The notes below the pieces were generated by a model. The model ran no database searches and had not been told where the DNA came from. It saw only the letters and a list, made by a program, of their open reading frames with translations. Positions 19,701-25,832 of a DNA stretch of 64,000 nt are shown here, one piece after another. The stretch is from contig CAVPVK010000007.1 of NCBI GenBank assembly GCA_963709175.1, positions 930,001 to 994,000 of the forward strand. Reading direction: 5' to 3'. A program made the position numbers and the translations under genes. Position 1 is the stretch's first letter. Every line of letters begins with the position of its first letter. This stretch comes from JANXQG01 sp963709175 (GTDB lineage: Bacteria; Planctomycetota; Planctomycetia; Pirellulales; Thermoguttaceae).

Positions 19701-19750
19701 CATGTACTCCTGATCGGCAGTTGGGCCGCCGATAAAGACCATCCAACGAA
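19701..19750 (-). repeat. ~50-nt repeat, copy 3 (shorter)
   Basis: Minus strand: TTCGTTGGATGG ... CCCAACTGCCG ... GGAGTACATG, 50 nt. GTTGG and CCAAC form a perfect 5-bp stem. A partial fourth copy of the right half (CCCAACTGCCCGG...GGACTACATC) follows tRNA-Cys at about 19786-19812. Confidence 0.55.
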
Positions 19751-19816
19751 ATAAAAGGTTCAGACTTGGTCAACGTCGGACTAGATGTAGTCCGAACCGG
19801 GCAGTTGGGCGATCAG

Positions 19817-19889
19817 AAGCGCCGGTGGGAGTCGAACCCACTTCGTAACCGCTTTGCAGGCGGTCGCCGTGCCGTCTGGCTCCAGCGCC
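19817..19889 (-). tRNA. tRNA-Cys(GCA)
   Basis: 73 nt, acceptor GGCGCTG paired with CGGCGCT, anticodon loop containing GCA, T-loop TTCGACT, U73. No CCA encoded. Lies 15 nt downstream of the NADAR gene's stop. Confidence 0.93.
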
Positions 19890-19904
19890 ATATCTCTTCT
19901 CTGT

Positions 19905-20342
19905 TTATGCCACGTCCACTTCCGCAAGTTCCTCGCGGACTTCCATGAGGATCTTGCCAAGCCAATTCTGGCCTTTTCCCTTGCAAACTCCCCAGAACGT
20001 GTCATTCCAGGTGTTTCCTTCGATCAGCTCAGCCTCGCCGGTCTCCAGCAACCGCTCACGCAGCTCCTGGTGCGTTGAGAACTTGAGCCGAACCAGGGTC
20101 CGCATGATGTCCGTCTTGACTTCTTCCCAGTCAGCGCGAAGCGGGACTTTCCGTCCTATCCGCTTGGCTGCTCCAGGGGAAGGAGCAGCGGCCACGGTCA
20201 GCTTCAACGCCCGATCGTCCGTCTTGGCGGCCTGGAAGGCATGTTCGACGGTCGGATACTCGATACGTCCATAGACAATCGCCGCCGGGACAAAGTTCGA
20301 CAGAAATCGCTGCTCTCGGTCGAATCGGTCAATGACTTGCAT
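19905..20342 (-). CDS. NADAR family protein (YbiA-like N-glycosidase)
   Basis: 145 aa, full length. NADAR proteins are N-glycosidases acting on ADP-ribose or riboflavin-type intermediates, and some reverse nucleic-acid ADP-ribosylation. Family marks: FLSNFVPAAIVYGRIEYPTVEHAFQAAK near the start, IGRKVPLRADWEEVKTDIM in the middle, and the C-terminal GNTWNDTFWGVCKGKGQNWLGKILMEVRE. It sits between tRNA-Cys and two tRNA-Arg genes on the same strand. A role in tRNA or translation damage control is inferred from the context only. Confidence 0.92.
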   Translation of the reverse strand: MQVIDRFDREQRFLSNFVPAAIVYGRIEYPTVEHAFQAAKTDDRALKLTVAAAPSPGAAKRIGRKVPLRADWEEVKTDIMRTLVRLKFSTHQELRERLLETGEAELIEGNTWNDTFWGVCKGKGQNWLGKILMEVREELAEVDVA

Positions 20343-20365
20343 GGCTCTGCTCCTTGCAACCTCAG

Positions 20366-20437
20366 CGTCCTCGCCAGTACTCGAACCTGGTCTTCGACCT
20401 TCGCAGAGTCGCGTGCGATCCGCAACACTCCGAAGTC
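20366..20437 (-). tRNA. tRNA-Arg(GCG)
   Basis: 72 nt, anticodon loop CTGCGAA, stem CGACT/GGTCG. There is an A2/A71 mismatch in the acceptor and one mismatch in the T-stem. GCG arginine anticodons are unusual in bacteria, which normally use ACG. Confidence 0.82.
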
Positions 20438-20446
20438 ATTCAATCA

Positions 20447-20518
20447 AGCCCCACCGAGGAATCGAACCTCGTCTAACAGATTCGTAGTCTGTCGTGCGAT
20501 CCGCTACACTTGCAGGGC
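20447..20518 (-). tRNA. tRNA-Arg(ACG)
   Basis: 72 nt, acceptor GCCCTGC/GTGGGGC, anticodon loop CTACGAA, T-loop TTCGATT. The D-arm matches that of the neighbouring Arg(GCG) closely, suggesting duplication. Confidence 0.94.
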
Positions 20519-20599
20519 GTATCGGGGCCAGCCTTGCGGTCAGCCCCTTCTATCAGTCACGGCCCCCGGCATTGCGACCGGGGATCGTCGGCGTAACAA

Positions 20600-21193
20600 C
20601 TACTCCTTCAGCGTCACGTTCCAGTACGCTTCGCTGATGAACTTCGACCAGCTTTCCATCCGCATGGTGTGGTCCGCGTAAAGCGGCTTCCACGCCGGAC
20701 GGACCGGCTTCTTCCGAATCCGCATCTTGGCTTGCTCGGGCGTGCGGTCGGCCTTCCGCTTGTTGCAGGCCATGCAGGCCAGCACACAGTTCTCCCAGCT
20801 CGACACACCGCCTTGCGCACGAGGTACGACGTGGTCGATGGTCAACTCCTCGCTGCCCGGCTGGGCACCGCAGTATTGGCAAGCGTAATGGTCGCGCTTG
20901 AAAATGTTCCGGCGGCTGAAGGTGACGTGGGCCACCGGTAGCCGGTCATATTCGCTCAGCGCAACCACCTCCGGCACGCGCAGCTTGAACCGCACCGCCT
21001 GGATGTGGTCCTCGCCGTCCCGCGGCCGCAGCTTGGCCCAGTCTTCCCAGGTGTAAAGCTGGAAGTCCTTGGGGTCCACGACGCGGGCCGACTCGTTCCA
21101 CAACAGCACCAGCGCCCGAGCCACGGTGGCCACGTTCACCGGCTGCCAGTTGCGGTTCAAGATCAGCGTGGGCCGCTGAAGTACCTTTGTCAT
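20600..21193 (-). CDS. HNH endonuclease
   Basis: About 197 aa from MTKVLQRPTL (an ATG six codons earlier is in frame). N-terminal domain PTLILNRNWQPVNVATVARALVLLW; the C-terminal HNH module has CQYCG...LTIDHVVPRAQGG...NCVLACMACNKRKADRTP, i.e. two CxxC zinc pairs and the DH...N...H active-site pattern. This HNH family is widespread in bacteria and phages. Here it is embedded in the tRNA array on the same strand, so it could be a homing-type passenger or a genuine island function. Confidence 0.9.
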   Translation of the reverse strand: MTKVLQRPTLILNRNWQPVNVATVARALVLLWNESARVVDPKDFQLYTWEDWAKLRPRDGEDHIQAVRFKLRVPEVVALSEYDRLPVAHVTFSRRNIFKRDHYACQYCGAQPGSEELTIDHVVPRAQGGVSSWENCVLACMACNKRKADRTPEQAKMRIRKKPVRPAWKPLYADHTMRMESWSKFISEAYWNVTLKE

Positions 21194-21216
21194 GGTTAAA
21201 GTCCTTTCCATTCAGG

Positions 21217-21290
21217 GGTATCTGACCGGAGTCGAACCGGCACCTTCTGGTTCACAGCCAGGCGTGCAGAAACCGCTACACCACAGACAC
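21217..21290 (-). tRNA. tRNA-His(GTG)
   Basis: 74 nt, anticodon loop CTGTGAA, acceptor GTGTCTG/CAGATAC, C73, and a G just 5' of position 1. G-1 and C73 are the histidine identity pair. Lies between the HNH gene and the 268-residue gene. Confidence 0.93.
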
Positions 21291-21336
21291 CATGTGCGGG
21301 CCACCGTCCTACGAGGCCGACGGCCCGCTTGAAAAA

Positions 21337-22143
21337 TCAGTCGAGAAACACGACGTGCCGCTTGGAGGCCGCCTGGCTCTCGGTGTTCATCAACACCCGG
21401 TGCCAACCGTTGAGCTTCACGGTCTTGTGGTCCGGGTGACGAACCTTGCCCTGGACCCACACGCCGGGGTTCCGACGCATCACGGTCCAGTGCTCGCGCT
21501 TCGCGCTGGGCTTGCGGGCCAGCAGTTGCTTGTACTCCGGCTCCGTCAATCCCTGCGGATAGTCGCGGCTCACATACACCGTCTCGCCGCCGCTGCGGTA
21601 GAGGAACTCGGCCCAGTGGGGCTTTCCTCCAGCCCGCGCCAGCGGCTCGTTCCGCAGCACCAGCTTCTTGTCCACGACCAGCCCCGGTTCGGGAATGAAA
21701 AACCACTCCCCCTGCCGGATGAAGGCCGCGTTGTGTCGCCGGTTGCGGTGCCGTGCCTTCAGTCCCTTGCGGGCCTGGGCCGCCTGCACTTCCTGGGGCT
21801 TGAGGGCCTCCATGGCCGTGCGGACGGTCGAGCCTTGCGGCACAGCGGCAACAAACCAATCCCGCTCATCGTGGCCGCAGAGGAACTTGTGCTTCTCCTC
21901 CTTGCGGCCGGCCTGCTGACGAATCATCAGCAACAGGTGACGATCGCGGGCCTCGACATCGATCACTTCCAACTCCTCCTGGAGTTCAGGGGTGGCAATG
22001 ATGTCGAAGAAGGCGCCGTTCCGGTCGCGTCCGACATCCACGGAGAATCCGATTTCGCGGGTTCGCCAGGGCATCGGCCCATCACGGACCTTCAGCCGTG
22101 CGCCCATGCGGGCGAACTGCTTCTGCAATACACTCGAATCCAT
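21337..22143 (-). CDS. unknown 268-residue island protein
   Basis: Not recognised. Soluble and basic, with no signal peptide. N-terminal region MGARLKVRDGP...RTREIGFSVDVGRDRNGAFFDI, a middle section HFLCG-like (HKFLCGHDERDWFVAAVP), a basic RKGLKARHRNRRHNAAF, a region GEWFFIPEPGLVVDKKLVLRNEPL, and the C-terminus NGWHRVLMNTESQ. The FLCGHDERDWFVAAVP...ALKP layout suggests a protein that acts on nucleic acid or on a protein partner, but no catalytic motif is clear. It is flanked by tRNA-His and tRNA-Arg on the same strand, so it probably belongs to the island. Confidence 0.75.
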   Translation of the reverse strand: MDSSVLQKQFARMGARLKVRDGPMPWRTREIGFSVDVGRDRNGAFFDIIATPELQEELEVIDVEARDRHLLLMIRQQAGRKEEKHKFLCGHDERDWFVAAVPQGSTVRTAMEALKPQEVQAAQARKGLKARHRNRRHNAAFIRQGEWFFIPEPGLVVDKKLVLRNEPLARAGGKPHWAEFLYRSGGETVYVSRDYPQGLTEPEYKQLLARKPSAKREHWTVMRRNPGVWVQGKVRHPDHKTVKLNGWHRVLMNTESQAASKRHVVFLD

Positions 22144-22295
22144 AAACTGTCCTTTGCGTTATCTGAAATTCAGGGCGGGCCACGGTGGCACCGCCGACAT
22201 GGCCTGACACACTCGGCACATGGCAGATTTTGGGACTTCAGCATCGGACACTCCTCGTGTTTCACGTTTCGCTAACTCGACACACCTCGCTCCAG

Positions 22296-22367
22296 CACCC
22301 CGACCAGGAGTCGAACCCGGAACGGCTCGTTAGAAGCGAGTCATGATTTCCATTTCACCATCGGGGC
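22296..22367 (-). tRNA. tRNA-Arg(TCT)
   Basis: 72 nt, acceptor GCCCCGA/TCGGGGT, anticodon loop CTTCTAA, T-loop TTCGACT, G73. Decodes AGA/AGG. Confidence 0.92.
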
Positions 22368-22389
22368 ACAGGTCATTCAGCACACCAAG

Positions 22390-22475
22390 CGGAAGGCATG
22401 GGATTTGAACCCACATCCCTGTTACGGGGCACGGTTTAGCAAACCGGCTCGGCCAACCGTATCCGACTACCTTCC
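22390..22475 (-). tRNA. tRNA-Ser(GCT)
   Basis: 86 nt with the long variable arm expected of tRNA-Ser; anticodon loop TTGCTAA, acceptor GGAAGGT/GCCTTCC, G73. Confidence 0.94.
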
Positions 22476-22498
22476 AATCACAGGACACACGAACCCGT

Positions 22499-22801
22499 TT
22501 AACGGTACAACGAAAAATACTTGAAATTCTTTGGCCACTCCTCGCGGGGCTTGAAGGCGATGGCCACCTCCTGGCCGTCTAGGGCCGACTCGCTCAGCAC
22601 GACATGGTCCTCGACGGCCTTGGCTTTCTCGAAATCCTCTGGGCTCACCCGGCAGACCGCCTTGCGGAACGGACCGGCCAGCCATTGCTTCACTTCCTCG
22701 CAGTCTTGGAACTTCAAATACGCGGCCAGCGAGGCATGGGCCGCCGCCACCAACGCATTGCCCAGCGGCACCGAGTCCTTGATCAGGATGTACATCTTCA
22801 T
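22499..22801 (-). CDS. pth2: peptidyl-tRNA hydrolase, Pth2 type
   Basis: 100 aa. Pth2 enzymes cleave peptidyl-tRNA and recycle tRNA; the type is typical of archaea and eukaryotes and also occurs in some bacteria and large phages. Seen: MYILIKDSVPLGNALVAAAH near the N-terminus, HASLAAYLKF, the KAVCRVSPEDFEKAKA segment equivalent to the conserved K-V-x-S strand and helix, and LSESALDGQEVAIAFKP. It lies between tRNA-Ser and tRNA-Ala, an obvious functional fit with a tRNA island. Confidence 0.88.
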   Translation of the reverse strand: MKMYILIKDSVPLGNALVAAAHASLAAYLKFQDCEEVKQWLAGPFRKAVCRVSPEDFEKAKAVEDHVVLSESALDGQEVAIAFKPREEWPKNFKYFSLYR

Positions 22802-22836
22802 GGCTCGCGCCCTTTCATGTTCCCAAGTGCTATCAG

Positions 22837-22907
22837 TGGACCGACCGAGAATCGAACTCGGATCTCCGCCACGCCAGGGCGGTGTCGTGCCTTTGGACCA
22901 TCAGCCC
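22837..22907 (-). tRNA. tRNA-Ala(GGC)
   Basis: 71 nt, acceptor GGGCTGA/TCGGTCC with the G3-U70 pair that AlaRS requires, A73, anticodon loop CTGGCGT. Confidence 0.92.
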
Positions 22908-22918
22908 GTTTACGTCAG

Positions 22919-22991
22919 TGGACCGGACGAGAGTCGAACTCGCCACACCGACCTTGCAAAGGTCAGTCGCCTCCTGGGAACATGCCAGCCC
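22919..22991 (-). tRNA. tRNA-Ala(TGC)
   Basis: 73 nt, acceptor GGGCTGG/CCGGTCC with G3-U70, anticodon loop TTTGCAA, A73. The D-arm is weakly paired. Confidence 0.9.
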
Positions 22992-23002
22992 GATAATTCC
23001 AG

Positions 23003-23004
23003 AG
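23003..23004 (-). tRNA. detached 3' end of tRNA-Thr(GGT), nucleotides 72-73
   Basis: If the group II intron ends at 23005, the next two bases (C, T) supply C72 and U73 of the tRNA-Thr whose body is at 25001-25069. This restores the G1-C72 pair. Confidence 0.5.
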
Positions 23005-23007
23005 GTC

Positions 23008-23017
23008 GGGTAAGGAA
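23008..23017 (+). repeat. ISAs1 target-site duplication, left copy
   Basis: GGGTAAGGAA directly abuts the left inverted repeat; the identical decamer follows the right inverted repeat at 24283-24292. Duplications of 8-10 bp are usual for ISAs1-family elements. Confidence 0.9.
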
Positions 23018-24282
23018 CAGGGCGATTGCACCATAACTCACGTTCCTGTAAGGACTTTCTCCAGGTAGGTGTCATCCAAGGCGGCAGCGAGACGTTTGTT
23101 CTTGATGCCGACCTTTCTCGTTAACTCGTTCTTCAGCAAGCTGAGCGCCGTGCGCCGGAGGATACTGAGGTTCGTATCCGCGTGACCTTTGCGGACCCGG
23201 CACTGGTCTTCCTGAAACGTCACGTCGAGTTGCCAATGCAAACGGTTCTCGATACCCCAGTGGTCGCGTACCGCCCCGGCGAAGCGACGACCCGATAGAT
23301 ACTTGCTGAGGATGTAGTAGCGCACCTCACAACAGTTCTTGCCGTCACGCTGCGTTTCACTGATGGCGATTCCGATTGCCTTCAGTTTTGCCCAGCGTGA
23401 ACCATCGGGCAGATCCTCCGGTACAGGACAGACAATGTAAGAACGAAGCTCTTCCCGGCCATGTCCCTTTTCCTGCGTTTCATGGCGACGTGCTTTCGTT
23501 CGAACGAAATCGTCTTCGAGGTGGTCGTCGAAAAACGCTTCGATCCCTTTATGCAACGTTGGTTGGTTTCCCTTCACGGCCAAAACGTAGTCTGCCCCAG
23601 CGTTAACGATTTCTTGCGCGATCTCGGTTTGACAACCCATGGCGTCGATAGTCACCAAACAGCCGGAAATCTCCAGTATTTGCAACAATTTCGGAATGGC
23701 TGTGATTTCGTTGCTCTTCGCGTCCACCACCACTTGTCCCAGGCTGATGTGATTGGCTGTCGCCCACGCGCTGACCATGTGGATCGCCGCCTTGCCGCTG
23801 GCCGTGTCGAAGCTCCGGCGAAGTGTCTTGCCATCAATGGCGACTACTTGCCCGTCGGTGATTTCATGCAACGCCGTGATCAAACTGAGCAAACACTTCT
23901 CGAACTCCGCCGGCTTGATCGCCGCCAAGATCGCGTTGAAGCGATCGTGTGACGGAATGCCCTTTTGCAGATCGAGAAAACGCGACAGCCACTCACGCTT
24001 CATCCTGCCAAACTCAGCAATGGCCACAAAATCGTCGGCACCGCAGATCACCGCGCATATAGCAATCACAACGACATTGATCAGGGGGTAAACAACCTCG
24101 CGGCAACGGGGATCGGTGAGATCGGCGAAGTGGTCCTGAATCCTTGCTGACTTCATCTGCGGCATGCGTCTCTACTCCTTTGGTCTTAAACGATTCCTCT
24201 AACCCTCGCTGTTCGTCAGCAAGCGGTTGGAATCGCACTCGCCCAATCGTAGCAGATTGCCTAGATTCGCGCAATCGCCCTG
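23018..24282 (-). mobile_element. ISAs1-family insertion sequence
   Basis: 1265 bp, bounded by the 12-bp inverted repeat CAGGGCGATTGC and flanked by a 10-bp direct repeat. It carries one transposase gene. It is inserted in domain VI of the group II intron and appears complete. Confidence 0.92.
23038..24165 (-). CDS. ISAs1-family transposase
   Basis: 375 aa, full length. DDE transposase. N-terminal DUF4277-like region (FADLTDPRCREVVYPLINVV), first Asp in VVAIDGKTLRRSFD, second Asp in LVTIDAMGCQTEIA, and the glutamate block HWGIENRLHWQLDVTF. The frame is intact and both inverted repeats are present, so the element may be active. It entered the array on the same strand as the tRNAs. Confidence 0.95.
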   Translation of the reverse strand: MPQMKSARIQDHFADLTDPRCREVVYPLINVVVIAICAVICGADDFVAIAEFGRMKREWLSRFLDLQKGIPSHDRFNAILAAIKPAEFEKCLLSLITALHEITDGQVVAIDGKTLRRSFDTASGKAAIHMVSAWATANHISLGQVVVDAKSNEITAIPKLLQILEISGCLVTIDAMGCQTEIAQEIVNAGADYVLAVKGNQPTLHKGIEAFFDDHLEDDFVRTKARRHETQEKGHGREELRSYIVCPVPEDLPDGSRWAKLKAIGIAISETQRDGKNCCEVRYYILSKYLSGRRFAGAVRDHWGIENRLHWQLDVTFQEDQCRVRKGHADTNLSILRRTALSLLKNELTRKVGIKNKRLAAALDDTYLEKVLTGT

Positions 24283-24292
24283 GGGTAAGGAA
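24283..24292 (+). repeat. ISAs1 target-site duplication, right copy
   Basis: GGGTAAGGAA, identical to 23008-23017. Removing the IS and one copy restores the end of intron domain VI. Confidence 0.9.
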
Positions 24293-24320
24293 GCAGCGTT
24301 ACCGCTGCTCCCTCCCCTAA

Positions 24321-24354
24321 GAACCGTGCGTGCAAGTTTCCCCGCACACGGCTC
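24321..24354 (-). ncRNA. group II intron domain V
   Basis: 34 nt on the minus strand, beginning GAGCCGTGTGC and ending GCACGGTTC, with the catalytic AGC triad, the GAAA tetraloop and a two-base bulge. This is the most conserved part of group II introns. Confidence 0.92.
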
Positions 24355-25000
24355 AAGCAAGCCGCCGCTGCTATCTCGTGTTCGTCAACCAGCCATCGCT
24401 GTCCCATGCTTACGGTTACCTTTTCACATGGATCAATGATTTAGCGAGCTTCGCGCCTTGACTCACCAGTCGGAAGTCAGCTCCCTTTCGGGCTGGGCAT
24501 AGGCCCTATCCAGCCGATTATGGATTCTCGTTGCCTTTCGGCTGCTGGCTTTCGCTTATTCCAACATCCCATACCCCCGGAGGATTTCCGTTTCACTTAC
24601 GATCCACCTACCGAGCCGCTACAAGCAGTTCGGACCTCATGGGGCTTACCACGTTCCGCAATAGCAGGAGATACGATTGGTTTAGGCGTCCTCTCTACCG
24701 CGTGAGCATTGGGTATCCACAGCCGTCAAACGGACAATTGCGGTTTCCTGCCCAAAGCCTTGGGTATCAGCCAATTCACCCAAAGTCTCCGTAACGCGAC
24801 TTCAACCAAGGATTCACTTTCATTCGCCATGCCAACCTTTCCCTGGCCCCGGCGCTCCATTTGGCTTGGGGCAACCGTTGGGCTTCTGCCTCATGCTTCA
24901 TACCCTGCCGAAACCAGCAACGCATGTGAGGCCCAGGAACAGATGGGATACTCATCTGTCGTCTATCGACGCACTCCTTTCTTGCAGCATCGTGTCGCAC

Positions 25001-25069
25001 GTCCGTCCCGGAGTTGAACCGGGTCTTCCTCCTTACCACGGAGGTGTGCTGCCAAAACACCTACCGACC
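25001..25069 (-). tRNA. tRNA-Thr(GGT), split by a group II intron
   Basis: Nucleotides 1-71. Acceptor 5' strand GGTCGGT, anticodon stem CCTCC/GGAGG with a loop holding GGT, T-loop TTCAACT, then ACGGAC up to the intron start. Joined to C and T after the intron, the acceptor pairs at six of seven positions (G5/G68 mismatch). Unspliced, position 72 would be G and would not pair with G1. Confidence 0.75.
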
Positions 25070-25082
25070 ATTCTTCTTGTAG

Positions 25083-25155
25083 TGATCGCGGCTGGAATCG
25101 AACCAGCACTTTCCTGGTTGTCACCCAGGCGTCTTTGCCGTTGGACCACGCGATC
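25083..25155 (-). tRNA. tRNA-Val(GAC)
   Basis: 73 nt, acceptor GATCGCG/CGCGATC perfectly paired, anticodon loop GTGACAA, A73. No CCA. Confidence 0.93.
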
Positions 25156-25160
25156 GCAAG

Positions 25161-25236
25161 TGACCGAGGTGGGCGTCGAACCCACAAAATCACGAGGCTC
25201 TCGACCTCGTCGCTTTGCCAGTTTGCGTACCCGGTC
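25161..25236 (-). tRNA. tRNA-Leu(GAG)-like, short variable loop and C33
   Basis: 76 nt, acceptor GACCGGG/CTCGGTC, anticodon stem CGAGG/CCTCG, loop TCGAGAG. By position the anticodon is GAG (Leu) with C33; if shifted by one it would be CGA. The variable loop is 7 nt, not the long arm of bacterial tRNA-Leu or tRNA-Ser. The D-arm is shared with the Leu(CAA) gene at 25659. Confidence 0.6.
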
Positions 25237-25242
25237 AAAAAG

Positions 25243-25311
25243 TGGCGGGTCCGGGAGTTGAACCCGGCCTGCTGAGCATATGAAACTCTGCTGGGCACCA
25301 GCCCACCCGCG
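25243..25311 (-). tRNA. tRNA-Met(CAT), initiator-like
   Basis: 69 nt. Acceptor CGCGGGT/ACCCGCC has C1 opposite C72 and six good pairs; an unpaired 1-72 position is a formylation mark of bacterial initiator tRNA. The anticodon loop contains CAT. The anticodon stem lacks the three G-C pairs of initiators, and the D-loop is very short. Ile(CAU) or elongator Met cannot be excluded. Confidence 0.65.
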
Positions 25312-25315
25312 TCAG

Positions 25316-25384
25316 TTGCAGGCCCCGGTATTGATCCGGGCCCACCGGCCGTATGAAAGCCAGTTGGACACCTGTCCGCCTGCA
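25316..25384 (-). tRNA. second CAT tRNA (Met or Ile)
   Basis: 69 nt, acceptor TGCAGGC/GCCTGCA fully paired, loop TTCATAC. The T-loop is ATCAATA, i.e. A54 and A60, a combination known from eukaryotic and archaeal initiator tRNAs rather than bacterial ones. The D-arm is a short GGAC/GTCC hairpin. Function uncertain. Confidence 0.6.
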
Positions 25385-25393
25385 ATAATCAAG

Positions 25394-25476
25394 TGACCAT
25401 GGGGAGAGTCGAACTCCCATGCCTCATTCGGCACGACGTTCTGAGCGTCGCGTGTCTGCCATTCCACCACATGGTC
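25394..25476 (-). tRNA. tRNA-Leu(CAG)
   Basis: 83 nt with a proper long variable arm (TGCC-GAAT-GAGGCA), acceptor GACCATG/CATGGTC, anticodon loop CTCAGAA, A73. The only leucine tRNA in the array with class-II shape. Confidence 0.93.
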
Positions 25477-25485
25477 ATGCTTTAG

Positions 25486-25558
25486 CAGCCCGTGCGGGAA
25501 TCGAACCCGCCTTTCCGGCTTGAGGGGCCAGCGTCCTGAACCGATAGACGAACGAGCC
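25486..25558 (-). tRNA. tRNA-Glu(CTC), C33
   Basis: 73 nt, acceptor GGCTCGT/ACGGGCT, anticodon stem CTGGC/GCCGG, loop CCCTCAA, so U33 is replaced by C. Otherwise closely similar to Glu(TTC) at 29535. Confidence 0.85.
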
Positions 25559-25563
25559 ATGAG

Positions 25564-25650
25564 TGGGTTGTGAAGGAATTGAACCTCTCGTCATCCACCT
25601 CACTTCTTTCTTGACAACGGCTTTACAGGCCGCCGTGAGGAGCACAACCC
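25564..25650 (-). tRNA. tRNA-Tyr(GTA) with abnormal D-region
   Basis: 87 nt, acceptor GGGTTGT/ACAACCC perfect, anticodon loop CTGTAAA on a GCGGC/GCCGT stem, T-loop TTCAATT. Only 10 nt separate the acceptor from the anticodon stem, so no D-arm can form. Instead CCTCAC there can pair with GTGAGG in the enlarged variable region. Confidence 0.65.
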
Positions 25651-25658
25651 GTTTTCAG

Positions 25659-25732
25659 TGGCGCAGGCGGGAGTCGAACCCGCAGTCACCAAGGTTTGAG
25701 CTTGGTCGCTTTGCCGATTTGCGTACCACGCC
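25659..25732 (-). tRNA. tRNA-Leu(CAA) with short variable loop
   Basis: 74 nt, acceptor GGCGTGG/CTGCGCC, anticodon stem CCAAG/CTTGG, loop CTCAAAC, variable loop TGACT, A73. All stems form. The 5-nt variable loop is not what bacterial tRNA-Leu has. Confidence 0.8.
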
Positions 25733-25742
25733 ATGTTCCAAG

Positions 25743-25817
25743 CGACCTCGATGGGATTTGAACCCACGATCTCCTGCGTGACAGGCAGGCGAGCACTCCA
25801 GGCTGCTCCACGAGGCC
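25743..25817 (-). tRNA. tRNA-Asp(GTC)
   Basis: 75 nt, acceptor GGCCTCG/CGAGGTC, anticodon loop CTGTCAC, T-loop TTCAAAT, G73 as expected for Asp. Confidence 0.93.
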
Positions 25818-25832
25818 ATTGATCGTTCGTAG

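Larger units (their letters stand above)
23005..25000 (-). mobile_element. ORF-less group II intron interrupted by an ISAs1-family element
   Basis: The intron proper (about 720 nt) starts GTGCG at 25000, continues to 24283, and its last bases (TTACCCGAC) lie beyond the insertion sequence, ending at 23005. Domain V is at 24321-24354 and domain VI follows, with a GCAGCGGTAACGCTGC hairpin. No reverse-transcriptase frame is present, so mobility or splicing would need help in trans or be protein-independent. The intron sits inside tRNA-Thr(GGT) between nucleotides 71 and 72. Confidence 0.82.

Noticed and set aside
19640..19720. Group I intron or 23S rRNA-like fragment (CCTAAGGTAACGA)
   Set aside because: Only about 12 nt resemble 23S rRNA or an I-CeuI-type site; no P7/P3 core or flanking rRNA sequence follows.
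19336..19773. 145-codon minus-strand frame across the first tRNA region
   Set aside because: It reads through tRNA halves and repeats (giving peptides typical of translated tRNA) and has no family pattern.
19690..19812. Integron attC-like sites (GCCCAAC ... GTTGGAT)
   Set aside because: Individual motifs match RYYYAAC/GTTRRRY, but spacing and paired inner boxes are inconsistent between copies and no integrase is present.
24301..25000. Degenerate reverse transcriptase ORF in the group II intron
   Set aside because: No RT motifs (e.g. YADD) in any frame; the region is RNA structure only.
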